DNA from: Haematococcus lacustris
Lineage: Eukaryota; Chlorophyta; Chlorophyceae; Chlamydomonadales; Haematococcaceae
Direction: 5' to 3'
DNA: 64,000 bases
Assembly: GCA_030144725.1 (NCBI GenBank)
Contig: JASKMD010000015.1
Location: 6,451,810-6,515,809 of the forward strand
Positions 44,101 through 55,200 of the stretch are shown here, piece by piece. Made by a program: the position numbers and the translations under genes. Under the pieces are notes generated by a model that was not told the origin of the DNA, made no database searches, and worked only from the letters and a program-made list of their open reading frames with translations. Every line of letters begins with the position of its first letter. Position 1 is the first letter of the stretch.

Positions 44101-47100
44101 CACCACCCCAAGCACCCCCATGGGGCAGGTGGGTGGACCGGGACACCAGCTCATGCCTGAACTTCCAGCACATTGAGGATAGTGTGCGGCACTCCCTGGA
44201 GCTGTGCAGTTGGAAGGGCTTGGGGGCCCTGCCTGCCCCTGGCAAGGAGTACCGGCAGCGCTGCAAGCTGGTCAATGACGGGCTGCCCAAGGGCAGGCAG
44301 CGGCTGCACCGGGCTGGAGAGTATTGGCGGGGAATTGATGGCGGGGCCGCAACCACCCATAGAGCCTAGTGATTTGTCAAGCATTCGCCAAGCAGGCATA
44401 GCCTGCAGGCACCCATAGGGCCTGGTAGCCAAGCAGGCTGTTAGCCCTATGAGCATCAAGTTGTCGGTTCTGATGGGGAGCCCAGTGGCCTGAAAGAGAA
44501 CGTGCCACCGGTGTGTGGTTTGTAGTCATCAAGAGTGCGACCCGAGGACGCTACAGTTGGATTGTAGCAGAGTAAGATTGCCCACAGACAACACTTCAAT
44601 CCATATTGTATATAGAGTAGTAGTGCTGTGTGAGCCACATGATATTGGGGAGGGCTAGGGGTGGTGGGAGGTGTTGCTCCACATGAGCGAGGGTGGCAGT
44701 GGGACAGTTGCTGTGTGTCTGCACGCACCAAAGCTGTGGACGTCTGCAGAGGTGTTGTAGGGCTCGCCACGATGCACCTCTGGCGCCTGCAGCGCAACCC
44801 AACACAGCCACATGAACAGCATGCCAAAACAAGCTGGCTGTGAGGGTCTGTGGACTACACGGACCTTGTTCCAACTTGTCGTGAGGGGACTGTTATGAGC
44901 CACGGGCGAGGGCATCAGGCATCAGGCAGAGACAGGCAGAGACAGGCAGAGCACCAAGCAATGTTGCAGGGAGGCGTGTGCCGTCCCAGTATGCCCAGTG
45001 TGCCCTACGATGCTCCCACTGCAGGTGGTGCCCTACCCAGGTGCAAGCCAGCTCCAGCGTCAAGCAGCACATGCCTCCGCACACAGACACACACGCTCCC
45101 CACACACGCTCTGGCCCTGCCCACCTCCCCTTACCCCTACTTCGCCCCCTCACACTCATCATACTTTGTGCCAAACTCAGTGACATTCGCAGCTACCAGG
45201 CCCTGCACACTGCATGAGGCGCCCTGTGTGATGATGTTTTGGCAAGAGTGGAGGGGATGAGGGGGTGGGGCCGTACCATGTAGATAGCGCTCCCCGTTTG
45301 CCCTGTCAGCGAGTAGACCCACTGCCAGTCCTTTTGGCTCAGAGGCTGCGTGTCTATGTATGCAAGCATGGCCTGCCAGGCACTGTCGTCAACCCATCGG
45401 CCCAGCTGTTGCAGCACAGTGCTGTCCAGGGTGCTGTTGGCGTCTGAGGCTGGGGGTGGCTTGTCTGCTGAGGACTCCGCCACTGCTGAGCAGTCTGGCA
45501 GGCTGCTGTGCAACAAAGAGGACGCTTGACTCCAGTGACCTGGGTTGGTGCCTGATGTACCGCTCACGCTGCTAGTGCTGGGTAGTTCAAATGTCGTCAG
45601 AAGGTTCGCAACTGTGGACGTGGAATGAGAGGCTGCGAAAGGATGGTCTCCTTTTGACATGAGGATGTGCTGCAGGGTAGGCGCGTCTACGATGAAGCTG
45701 TGCTGCCGGGAAGGGAGCGGCGACAGCTGGCACGCTGCGTCCGAGACGGCGCACGCGTCGGGCAGCCCTGGGCTGGCAGGTCTGGAGACCTGGGTGGAGG
45801 CCGGTTGGCTGCAGGGCCTCAATGCGAAACGCGATTGCTGCGGCTGCTGAGGCGGCAGCGCTGGCAGGCCTGCCTGCAGCAGACTGCGGGAGCTCACACG
45901 GAGGCTACGTCGCTGCTGTCCCAGGACCACATGCAGACCCAAGTCTGTGATGCGAGCGACCTGCGGGAGAAAAATGCCTCACTCACTCTTTCCGTCCTGG
46001 TACGGCGACCACGACAGTGTCCATTGTTGTAGTTGGACAGGGGAACAAGGCATGTGCACTGTGCGCGAGTGAATCAGGCTGCCCTGACTAGAGACAGCAG
46101 CGCCTCAGCACACCATGTAACATCGGTCTGCCCTTACCATCCTTTCCTGTTCGTGGCAGTCATGCAGCAGAATGTTCTCCTGCACATCAGAATGGGACAT
46201 CACACAGCAGTGACACACGGCGCACAAGGGACTCCCCATGCCGCAGCCCAGCCCAGCTTAGCCCAGCCACATGGAGAAAAGCCGGCACGGCTCTGGGCTA
46301 CACTGACCAGCAGAGCAGCAGGAGCAGCAGGAGGCAGCCAGTTAACATCAGGAGCCTAGCATTTGGCGCTCAGCCATGTCTCAGCCAAGCACAGTGTAAC
46401 CATGCATTGAGCTGCATGACGCACTGATGGATTAGTGGAACCTAGGTCCATAGCCCGAGTTTTGACCCCAGCCCGACCCCGGACCGCAACCTTGGCCGTG
46501 CCCTGTCGTGACAGGCCTAAACCCACCAGCTTGATGTCACGGTGTACCAGCAGAGGGTTGCGACTGTGCAGGTGCTGCAAGCCTTCTGCGATGTCTGTCA
46601 ACCACGTAAGTACCTGAAGCAGGCCGACAAGCAAGCATAGCAGTCATGAGCTGGCAGGTCTGGCAGCCATCTGGTGTGCCTGGCTCAATCGCAGCAGACA
46701 GGTTGGGCTTGTGACTACCAACCCACTGACAAGTTGAATAGGATAGTTGTTCTAGCTGCTTACAGGTGTAAACCACCACCACCAACAACAACAACCAGCG
46801 ACTGGCGTGGTATGTGCCATGGTAAGGTGCGCTACACACCCTGCACCCATCGAGCGAGCAAAAGAAAGAAAGAAAGAAAGAAAGACACCGCCCTCGCCGT
46901 CGTGCGTGCATTAAGGGAGGAGAGTAGCCTCGGGGCATGCCCTTGCTACCCTCCCACCGGATCATGCGAGCAGTAGTGAGTGGGGTGGCTGAACTGCAGG
47001 CGTACCCACCTGGGCAGGACTGTACAACGGCTTCCAGGGAGCCTTCATCTGCTGTGCAAGCAACCGCACCAGGCTCCCTCCCTGCACCACGCCAGGGGTC

Positions 47101-49495
47101 GCGTACACACCACCACCAAGCAGGCATAGCCATACTCATATGCCTCAACTGCCCCAGAAGTCATGGGCATGTAACTGGGAACAGATGGCAGAAGGGGAAG
47201 AGGGCAGCTGCTTGTCTTAGGGCGGCAGCATATACATAGTCCCACATCTTTGACTAGCACGCGTAGAGCCATACCATCATGACCCACATTTGCGTGTTCC
47301 ATCAAGAAACAAAGCTTGTGTTGTGAGCCACTCGGACCCTGCAGGCCTGGATGCGAGCCAGCTATGCGGTATAGGCCATGAGCTTTTAGGATGGACCTGC
47401 ACATGCGTATCCTAGTAAGGGTTGCTTCCTTGCTAGTAAGGGTTGCTTGCTTGTTTACAGCCGCTCACATGTGTGTAATCTTGTTCATCAGCAAAGCTTC
47501 ACGTACAAACAACTTTTGCGCCGTACAGCCTGTCTGGCGGTGCACATCGTGCAGCACCTGACACATCGCGCAGCATCAAGAGCGATGTGCAGCCGCAAAA
47601 CGGAAGGGTTGGAGTACAGTATATACGAACTGCTGGTTGCTTCACTGCACCTTCACTGCCACCGTGCTGCCGTCATGCCTGCTTGCCAAGTAGACGGATG
47701 CATATGCGCCTTGGCCAAGCAACCGTATGACATGAAGTTCGTGAGCGGAAAGAAACACCCCCTGGTCCTCCTTGTCCGGCCGGTAGCTGGCAGGTGTCAT
47801 CTATACGCAGATCTAAGGCTGTCTAACGCATCCTGCTATCCCGCGGCCCGCGGCAGCTAAGTCTCCCGGTCACACCTGGAAAACTTGAATAGCACCGAAA
47901 AGGAAACATGTCTAAAATAGGCCCCGTCTGTTCCGCGTAGCCCAGCTAGCCATCACACAGTGGAAACGGGCTCACAGGGGCAATTCAGCCATTCAGCAAT
48001 TGCCGATCAGGCAGGTGAGCCAGCCTGCTTGGGTACACGTCAACGTTAGGCACAGTGCGTGGCTGTTAGCTCTGCGCACAGGTAGTGCAATCGCCGCACA
48101 TCCAAGCAGCGGTTACGGCAGGCGGGTACATTTGGCTTGCAAATTAAGTATACATGGGAAGGTCTCGACTGTAAATATCAGTGTAATCTTGCGGCAACAC
48201 ATACCACGGCAGGAGATTATTGCGCAGCTGGCATTGGTTGGGGTGGGGTGCAGACGCGGTGCTGCGGGCCTGCTACAAGGTAGTGTGCAGGTCTAGGTGC
48301 ACAGACCAGCGGCGGGGCAGGGTGGTGCTAGTGGATGAGTTCCACTGGCACCTCCAGCGTCGCCTCAATCGTGAATGGCCAGCAGCCCTGTGAGGAGCAG
48401 CCCGCCAGGCCTGCAGACTGGAAGGCCCTAGCAGGGCAGATGGACAACCGGCTGCTGCGTCCAGCATAAAGCCAGCAGCGTGACCAGCCAGTGCCGGGCC
48501 TGATGCGGTGCTCGGTTGTGATATAACACGCCCTGCAGCCAGGAAGCCACATAGCCAGGTGCTTCAGAGCCCGGGCTCAGCACTCCCCCGCCAGCCAAGC
48601 GCAGCAAGTGCACCAAGGCTGAGCAGGCGGCTAAGCCCACACAGCCCGCCCGGGGCTCTGGCCAAAGCAAGGGCAATACCAAGCCAGGCAGATGAGTAGA
48701 CAGGGAATGCAGCGCAGCACTTCACATGCAGCGCATTGGGGAGCCAGAAGTGTCTGTGGCGGCAGCTTTGTGATGGCGGCCAGTCCTGCGAGCTGGCAGC
48801 TGTGTGGTGGCGGCCAGTTAAACTAGCCCGTATCCATCAATTGAGGGTTTTGTGATTGTGATACGATAATTTGTTGGGCTGATGAGGGAGGTGCAGTTTG
48901 ATGTGGTGAGGAGCCAATGGGTTAAGGAGCCATGGCATGCTGACATCTGAATGGTACCAATCTGTCAATGCCGCACCATCTTCCACTTCCGCTGGGGTTC
49001 CTGCTACTTGAAGCACCTCCTGCTTGACCGCTATCATGCTTAGCCACCAGCAAGGCATTGCTACAGTGAGGCTGTTTATGGTGTTCAAGAATCTCCAGAA
49101 CAGACTAGGGCGTAGTCACAGGATGGCTTTGTCTGCCTGGGAGTTGAACCCAGCCACCAGTTCAGATCTTACACTTGGATGAGGAGATCCACATCTAAGT
49201 TGTATGGTTGCATGGTCATGCTACAACAACCATGTTTGTCGACTTATCTCCTGATTTGCTTGAACAAAGCTAAGCACCCATCCTCGCATGCCCTTTACCA
49301 AAGTATAGTATGGCACAACTGTCTACGCCAGTCGCACCACAGCTACTGAGCAGCATGCTTAAGAATTCCCCCCATCCCACGAGTGGGCATTTGTTGCATC
49401 AATAACATAGCAAACTGCATGCCCCTGATAAGTCTTGGACACACTCCCAGCTGCACGGCCCACCCAGCTGCACCGCCTCAAGTCACGCATGAAAA
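41183..49495 (-). CDS. protein kinase (TKL/Ser-Thr type) with large activation-segment insert; 5' part tentative
   Basis: Kinase motifs run in order on the minus strand. A P-loop-like VGRAAGSVSKTYQG is at about 49490-49418 (tentative), and a beta-3 lysine region IAVKQEVLQ at about 49040-49010 (tentative). Then KLCFLMEHANV (47338-47284), DEGSLEAVVQSCP (47048-47010), DIAEGLQHLHSR and VHRDIKL (46613-46527), ENILLHDCHEQERM (46179-46138), and a 684-nt exon (45960-45277) starting VARITDLGLHVV and ending TGQTGSAIYM. Next are APEVHRGEPYNTSADVHSF (44786-44729), ILAYELLARSMLV (42868-42782), FAECIADGYRPARP (42564-42448) and DCWHPDPNTRPSM (41337-41183). Phases agree from 46179 to the end. One link between 47010 and 46613 does not join in phase, so a small exon is missing from the model. 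DFG is replaced by DLG, the P-loop is atypical, and about 200 Ser-rich residues separate DLG from APE. Introns hold Fanzor relics and a minisatellite. Confidence 0.72.
42940..43189. repeat. 25-bp minisatellite, 10 copies, in a kinase intron
   Basis: The unit is GCAGGTGCCATGCATTGCTGTCAAG, almost identical over nine units, with a variant tenth (GTTGAG). The 25-bp period and the absence of stops make all three plus frames open, which produces artefact ORFs. Confidence 0.97.
43284..43380. repeat. repeat shared with 41467-41545
   Basis: GCCATGCCTGTTGGCC, CAGCATTGACAGGG and CAGGGCCTCATGAC blocks occur in both places. In this copy GGCCGGCAGCATTGACAGG is doubled. Both lie in introns of the kinase gene, in the same orientation. 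Confidence 0.75.
43760..44345 (+). pseudogene. Fanzor C-terminal half relic in a kinase intron
   Basis: Starts with VDEFHTTRLSS (43775), the region leading into the zinc finger. It continues through a Pro-rich linker with tandem CCCATGCCCCACCTCCCCC repeats (43990-44070) to GRWVDRDTSSCLNFQHI (44125), SLELCSWKGLGALPAPGK and KEYRQRCKLV. The RuvC-III-like region and tail are open in one frame, making this the best preserved C-terminus in the window. The N-terminal half is absent. Orientation is opposite to the host kinase gene. Confidence 0.62.
46860..46886. repeat. (GAAA)n microsatellite
   Basis: About six AAAG units lie in a kinase intron. Confidence 0.9.
47405..48225. other. kinase intron DNA; one unexplained plus-strand frame
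   Basis: A plus-strand frame at 47447-47860 is open for 137 aa (YKQLLRRTACLAVHIVQHL, CQVDGCICALAKQPYDMK) but has no recognised domain, signal or splice partner. It is probably chance within the kinase intron. Confidence 0.35.
48226..48760 (+). pseudogene. Fanzor relic fragment, sister of the 37.7-38.4 kb copy
   Basis: DNA from GCAGCTGGCATTGG onward parallels 37730-38260 closely. It includes VVLVDEF-like sequence with the same change (GAGTTCCACTGGCACC), the QQPCEEQPARPADWK segment, and a RuvC-III-like VDRECSAALHMQRIGEP (48690) preceded by a stop. Multiple stops are present. It lies inside the tentative 5' part of the kinase gene, in antisense orientation. Confidence 0.62.
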
Positions 49496-50105
49496 GAATG
49501 CCATCAAATGAATAACACAGTACAGTGACGGCAAAGCATGTGGTATAGAGCAGGTCAGCATTCACTATGCACACGGTGGCAAGATACCCCAGCGACAGTT
49601 TGTTGATGCAATGACGCGCCGGCCCACTCGGCTGCCGTGAAGACCGGCAAGAAGCGCAAGGACATTGTATGTGGACCTGGCACCTCGGCCAGTTGGCGCG
49701 CAGGTGACACGCCAGACCTCACTATTAGCCTCAGTGTCCCTGAGACTGCAGGTGCCACTCCCCTGTGCTATTGCCTTGCCCCCTATGCTGCTGCTTGCCA
49801 ATCGAACACGACAGTCATGCTCTGATGCAAGCTGACACTGTGCTGCAGCGTGTGGTTTGTACTCACAAGGCACAGTGCCATGCATATGTTAAGCCCTCCC
49901 CTCCCTCTCCTAAGTAAGCCAAGCGATGACAAGGTGAGGACAGCTACCTGGACAGGAGCTTGCGTAACAAGAGCTGGGCAGCAATGGTGGCCAGCTGTGT
50001 GGTGCAGCGTGTGGTGGCAGCTGTGTGGTGCAGCATGTTGTAGCAGCTGTGGTGTAGCAGGTTGGTGTGTGGTGACAGCTCAAAGCTGGTGACAGCTCTG
50101 ACCAC
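49496..50105. other. repeats; no complete gene recognised
   Basis: Contains the partners 49746-49795 and 49831-49922 of the 39.4-40.5 kb repeats, and a run of GCAGCTGTGTGGTG-type short repeats at 49990-50090. The kinase 5' end may lie here, but no start exon was identified. Confidence 0.4.
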
Positions 50106-52029
50106 CTAGTCCACCTTGAGCCGGGTGGAGCCAGGGGCTTTGACAGCCAGGCCCTCAATCTGGCGGTACAGCTCCCAGTAGCCCACCCCCATGAACACGT
50201 GCCACAGACTGTGCCACAGCCAGTAGGCCTGGGGCCGCAGGGTAGGCATGTAGAAGCTGAACAGGCCAGCGGCTATGGACACCAGTGCCCGGCACACCCC
50301 TGCTCGCGTGTACCTGCATGGACCCACCAGCAGTGGCACCCACAATGACAGCAACGTCAAGATTCACAGCAGCATCTGCGGCGTTCATGGTATTCCCTAA
50401 TACCCATAGGTTATGGCTTGGCTACCTGACCTGGACCCAGCTGGGCTCACTCGGCTGCACTGTGGAGGAACCATACATGTTTAAAGAGCATGTGCAACGA
50501 CAAGTAACCCAATGAAATACACAGAGAGCCCCAGTCAAGTCTGGCGCCTGCTTTGGGTCACCAAAGCCACAACCTAACAAGGTAATTGACCTGCACTGAC
50601 CTCTCAGCCACATGCAGCGCCACTGCTCGCCCCTCGGCAAGTAGCTGGGCCACCAGGGTCATCACCATGCAGCCACAGGTCATCTTGCTCATCATGGCGA
50701 TGCCCATTCTGCAGAGCATGGCACACCTCACTCCCTGGCCATTCCCAAGATGTGGTCAGGGCGTGCTGCATGCAACATGTGTCAAGGTGGTGATTACAGC
50801 GTGGTTCACAGGACTATGTGTGGGGATGGGCATGTGAGCACAAGTACGATCAGTGCAAGGCCAATGCCAAGGTAAGTCATTCATGGGTGGCATGTGCGTG
50901 AAAATGGGCGACAGGGAGCATCGAAGCGACCCAGTTGCTTGGCGTCTGCCTCAAGCCATCAAAACTTACGGTGGCAAGACAAGCAGCGCCAGGCCCATGG
51001 TGCAGGGCAGGCCGATGTTGGGGATTACTGCGGCAGCGCAAGGAGAACATGAAAGCTGGTGAAAACCAGGGCCGCTGCAGCGTGCAAAGTCAGCCTCTAG
51101 CAGAAAGTGAGGCAGCAGAACGCAAGACACATGCAGCAGCTGCAGCAGGCCTAGCTTCCACTGCTATAAGATTCATGTACAGTAAGCATACGCCATTCAC
51201 AGCACAGCAACAGACGAGTTGGCGATCCACGCCTGTGCAGCCACTGCAGCCACTAGCGCCTTCACAGCTCCTGATGTTGAAGGCAGCAACCCATGCCCAC
51301 TCACAAGCAATCAGTGGGTGGGACACGCCCAGCACATGGCCGAGGGTGCGGGCCAGCAGCAGGTTGGCAAACACAATGTCCACAGTGCGCCATGCAGCGC
51401 CCGTGAAACCAGCAAAGGTGACCACGTCCATGCCCTGATGGGCTCCCATGTGGATCTGTGACCACCAGCAGAACAGCAAAGAAGCAAGGCTATGTATAGA
51501 AATGCAGATTCATGACTTGAAGAGTGAGTCGATAATGTGTGGGCTGCGTGTGCATGGGGACTGTGCTTCCTAAGGACATGTGCTTTGTACAAGTCTACAT
51601 CCCAGGGCTAAGCTGGCACCCTACGTGACTTACAGCGTGGTAGATGACAGCAACAAGGAAGCCCCCAAAGTAGAGCCCCTGCATGTAATAGATGGGGTCA
51701 CTGCCTCGAATGTGTAACAACAGCTTGCACAATCCGAGACTGGGTACTCACTGCATCAAGATATCGCTTCTTGCGAAAGAAGAGCATGATGGTGGGGATG
51801 CACGCCACCATGCTGAGGATGGGCAGGACGTCAAACATGGACTCCCCTGGAGGCACAGCACGTGCATGGGTCGTGCTGCCACACAAAAGCGCGGGATACC
51901 TCCGGCCATGTCCGGCAAAGCTGTCTTACCTGTTGGGGGTTTGAGGAGGTGCTCAGGCAGGGCCATCACAGGCGCCTTCGCGAGCAGCAGCGGCGCGCTA
52001 GACAAACTGGGGTACGGCGAGGCGTTCAT
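50106..52029 (-). CDS. multi-pass membrane protein, CREST/TMEM8-like (DUF3522 type), 254 aa
   Basis: Seven exons, all in phase: 52029-51930, 51846-51752, 51678-51634, 51455-51305, 51027-50970, 50708-50601 and 50313-50106. The total of 765 nt includes the TAG. The protein has several hydrophobic segments (FDVLPILSMVACIPTIMLFF, FGGFLVAVIYHA, VVTFAGFTGAAW, LLVLP, CGCMVMTLVAQLL, ALVSIAAGLFSFYM) and a last helix with WLWHSLWHVFMGVGYWELY. The YH near the start and the HxxxH in the last helix recall the CREST superfamily (TMEM8, alkaline ceramidase, PAQR, Per1), whose metal ligands are such His residues. Its substrate cannot be told from the sequence. It is divergent to the AspRS gene. Confidence 0.78.
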
Positions 52030-52294
52030 AGCGTGCGGACTTAAGACGCACTAGACGGACTAGAGACTAAGTGCTGCACTGGCGCCCAGCGAATCTCAAG
52101 GGATTCTCGACAGCTCCGCGATAGTGCAGTATGGTGAAGGCTCTACGACTTTTGAAGGGGATGCAAGGGCCTGACAAGCTGATGCAGCATATGAGGCGAA
52201 ACGCAGAAGCCAAAGGTTCGGGCATTCCAAATCAAACTGCCATAACGAAATAGTAGTCACAGTATGCCATTGCCAGTTAGCGTACGAGCTTTCG
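52030..52294. promoter_or_regulatory. shared divergent promoter region
   Basis: Only 265 bp separate the start codon of the minus-strand membrane-protein gene and that of the plus-strand AspRS gene, so both 5' UTRs and promoters must fit here. No TATA box was assigned. Confidence 0.5.
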
Positions 52295-55200
52295 ATGATG
52301 CTTGCAAGTGGCTACCGAGCCGCATCAGTGCGTTTAGCTCCGTTTGTGGCTCATAAGCCGGGCAGCAGGCCTCCAGTGTCATCGGGCTGCATCGTCCCCC
52401 ATCCACAATGTCGCGCCGCAGCGGAGGTTGCCGCTGCCGAGGCGGTCACGCCAGCTTCATCAGCGGACAGTCTGACGCCTCAACACCTGACATGGCCTGC
52501 ACGCAGCCACGGCGCAGGCAGCTTGTCGATGGCCGACATCGGGTCGGAAATCACTCTCTGTGGCTGGGTGGACAGGAACCGAGACATGGGAGGAGTGCAG
52601 TTCTTTGACATACGGGATCACACGGGCCTGCTGCAGGTACTGCACGCTGCAGCAAGCTGAGAGCACCATTCTGTCAGCTTCAGCAGCCACAGCAGTATCA
52701 ACGGTGGCGGCAGGCACCACATGCCATGCACACCCTGACTAATATCACGGGCTGCTCTCAGGTTGTGTGTGAACCACAGTCAGCCCCTGAGGTGTCTCGT
52801 GTGGCGTCCCGGTTGCGCAACGAGTACGTCATCAGCGTGACTGGGCAGCTGCGTGCCCGTAAGGACCCCAATGCCAAGCTAGCCACAGGGGCGATTGAGC
52901 TGCTAGCTCAGCAGGTGTGCCCAGCCAGCCTGGCCAGCCTGGGGTGCTGGTGAGCAGGCAGTGCGACTTGCTGACATGTAGTGATACACTCCTATGGGCA
53001 CCCAGCCTGGCTAGCGCAAGGTGCTAGCAGGAGCTCAGGCTGGCCAGCCTCGAGCAGTGTGTGCGGGCTCTAGAGAACAACTGCAGCCTCAAACAGCTAG
53101 CCAGGTCAGCACCTCCTCCCTCACTAGGGACCTATACGAGGGACCACTAGGGACCACTAGGGACCACTACGTGAGGGCGGTGTTTATGCTGTGTGGAGTT
53201 ATGTTCCCATGCACATAGCATGGGCGCCTACCACCTACACCATTGCCTGACCCCTGTGACAGGGCTATAGCCTACAGCTGGCATGACAAGCATGCAAAAA
53301 ATCATGCACTGTGCCACAACAGGCTGCTGCTGGCTGGCAGCTTCAGCTGGCCTTGCCACAGCACAGCTTCAGTTGGTGCCACTTGCTCCCCTCAATGCGT
53401 TGTATGTTCAAATGCCGCATTGCATCCCGGTTTACCCACCTGCCCGCCTTTGGTGACGGCTTGGATTTAGTAGCCTTGCTCTTGGCCTTGCCTTTACCCT
53501 TGGTGGGTTGGGTGGGCTCAGCTGCCTGCTCAGCCTTGTTGCGCTTGCTGCGCTTGGTTGGTGGGTGGGGTGCTGGATCCAGGCTCTGAGGCTGCTGCCT
53601 GTGTGGCTGCTTGGCTGCTTCATGGGGCCTGTGGGGGCTTGCGTGGCGAGATGTGGGGGGCACTACTGGGCTGCACATCAGGCCCCGCACTGGCTGGTCA
53701 CGCTGCTGGCTCCAGGCTGGACGCAGCAGGCGGTGTTCCACCTGCCCTGCTGGGGGCTTCCAGCCTGCAGGCCTGGTGCACTGCGTTTGTTTAGTTGGCT
53801 CTCACAAGGCTGCTGGCCATTCACTGCTGAGCTGGCTCTGGTGCTGCTGGTGCTGCAGCCAGGCTGCTGCCACCAGTGTCGCCAGCGTGGCACTAGCGGT
53901 GTTGGGCTGTGGTGTGCAGGTGGTGGTGCTGAACACGGTGACACGGCCCCTGCCCTTCCCTGTGAGTGAGGCAGAGGCAGCGGGGCTGAGGGAGCCCATC
54001 AAGGAGGACACACGGCTGCGCAACAGAGTGCTGGACCTCAGGTGGGCGCTAGCAGGGGCTCAGCCTGGCCAGCCTCAAGCAGAGGTGAGCAGCTAGCCAT
54101 ATCAGCCCAGAACACCTGCAGTGGAGTTAGAGTTAGTGTTAAGGTGGGGTTCGCCCTAGCCCTAACCCAACAGGGCGCCAGACCTCAGCTGGGGGCTGCA
54201 GCTGCTAGGGCAGAAGCTGGCACGACCCAGGTGCTGGACCTCAGGTGGCGGCTGCAGCTGCTGGTGTTAGAGTCAGGGTTGGAGTAGGGTTCAACCCTAG
54301 CCTAACTGGAACCCAACAGTGTGCTGGATCTCAGGTGTGCGCTGCAGCTGCTGGGTCAGAAGCTGGGGTTCCGAAAGACGGGTGGCAGCCACAGGGGTGT
54401 GCTGGTTGTGGTAGGGCGGCTTGCGGGTGGTGGGAGGCAGCAGATGAGGTCAAGCAGGTCACGCAGTAAAGCTGGAGAGACTAGAGGTTGCAGGCTATGC
54501 GATGAGCGCAGGCTCTCTTGAAGTGCGCTTCGTCGACAGAGCACTGCTCTTACCAATGCTTGGCCCAGATGCTTTACAAGCCAGCGGGGCTCGCAGGTTG
54601 CAGTAAACCTAGAGAAAAAGTGCGCCAGGGTACATGGGTATTTGAAGGCAAGCGTGCCACACGGTCAGACACTCGCAAGCAGCAGCAGCCGCAGTAGGGG
54701 AAGCAGCAGCTGGAGCAGCTGCCTCAGCGGCCTGATGGCTGTGGCTGCAGGCGTTCTGCCATGGCTGCTAACCTGCGGCTGCGCCACAAGATGATCTCCA
54801 CCATCCGCCGCGTGCTTGAGGACCAGCACCAGTTCATGGAGGTCAGACCAGGGCGGGCAGGCAGCCACATGCGGGCAGGCAGGCGGGCAGCACAAGCTGC
54901 GATAGCAAATGGGCTGGCAGGCAGGCTAGCAAGCCAGTTGGCAGATAGGCAGGCAAGCAGGCAGGCCGCGCACATGCTGGCATGTTGGGGAGGGCTAGAT
55001 TAGTCCAAGCACATCAAGTCAGCAATCCTGATGCAAGGACCCAGGCAGGGGGATGCAGCCCTGGCCTGGCCTGGCTTGACTCAGCTGTTGACCAGTGTTG
55101 TCATCTTCGTTTGCCGAGTTGCATACGAATTATGGCTTTCATAGCGAATGCTGCATGTAGGGCTAAACCATAACCACTGCTGTTGAACTTTGTTCACCCT

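Noticed and set aside
49120..49230. tRNA-like T-arm (CTGGGTTCAACTCCCAG on the minus strand)
   Set aside because: The T-arm is perfect, but no matching acceptor, D-arm or anticodon arm could be paired around it.
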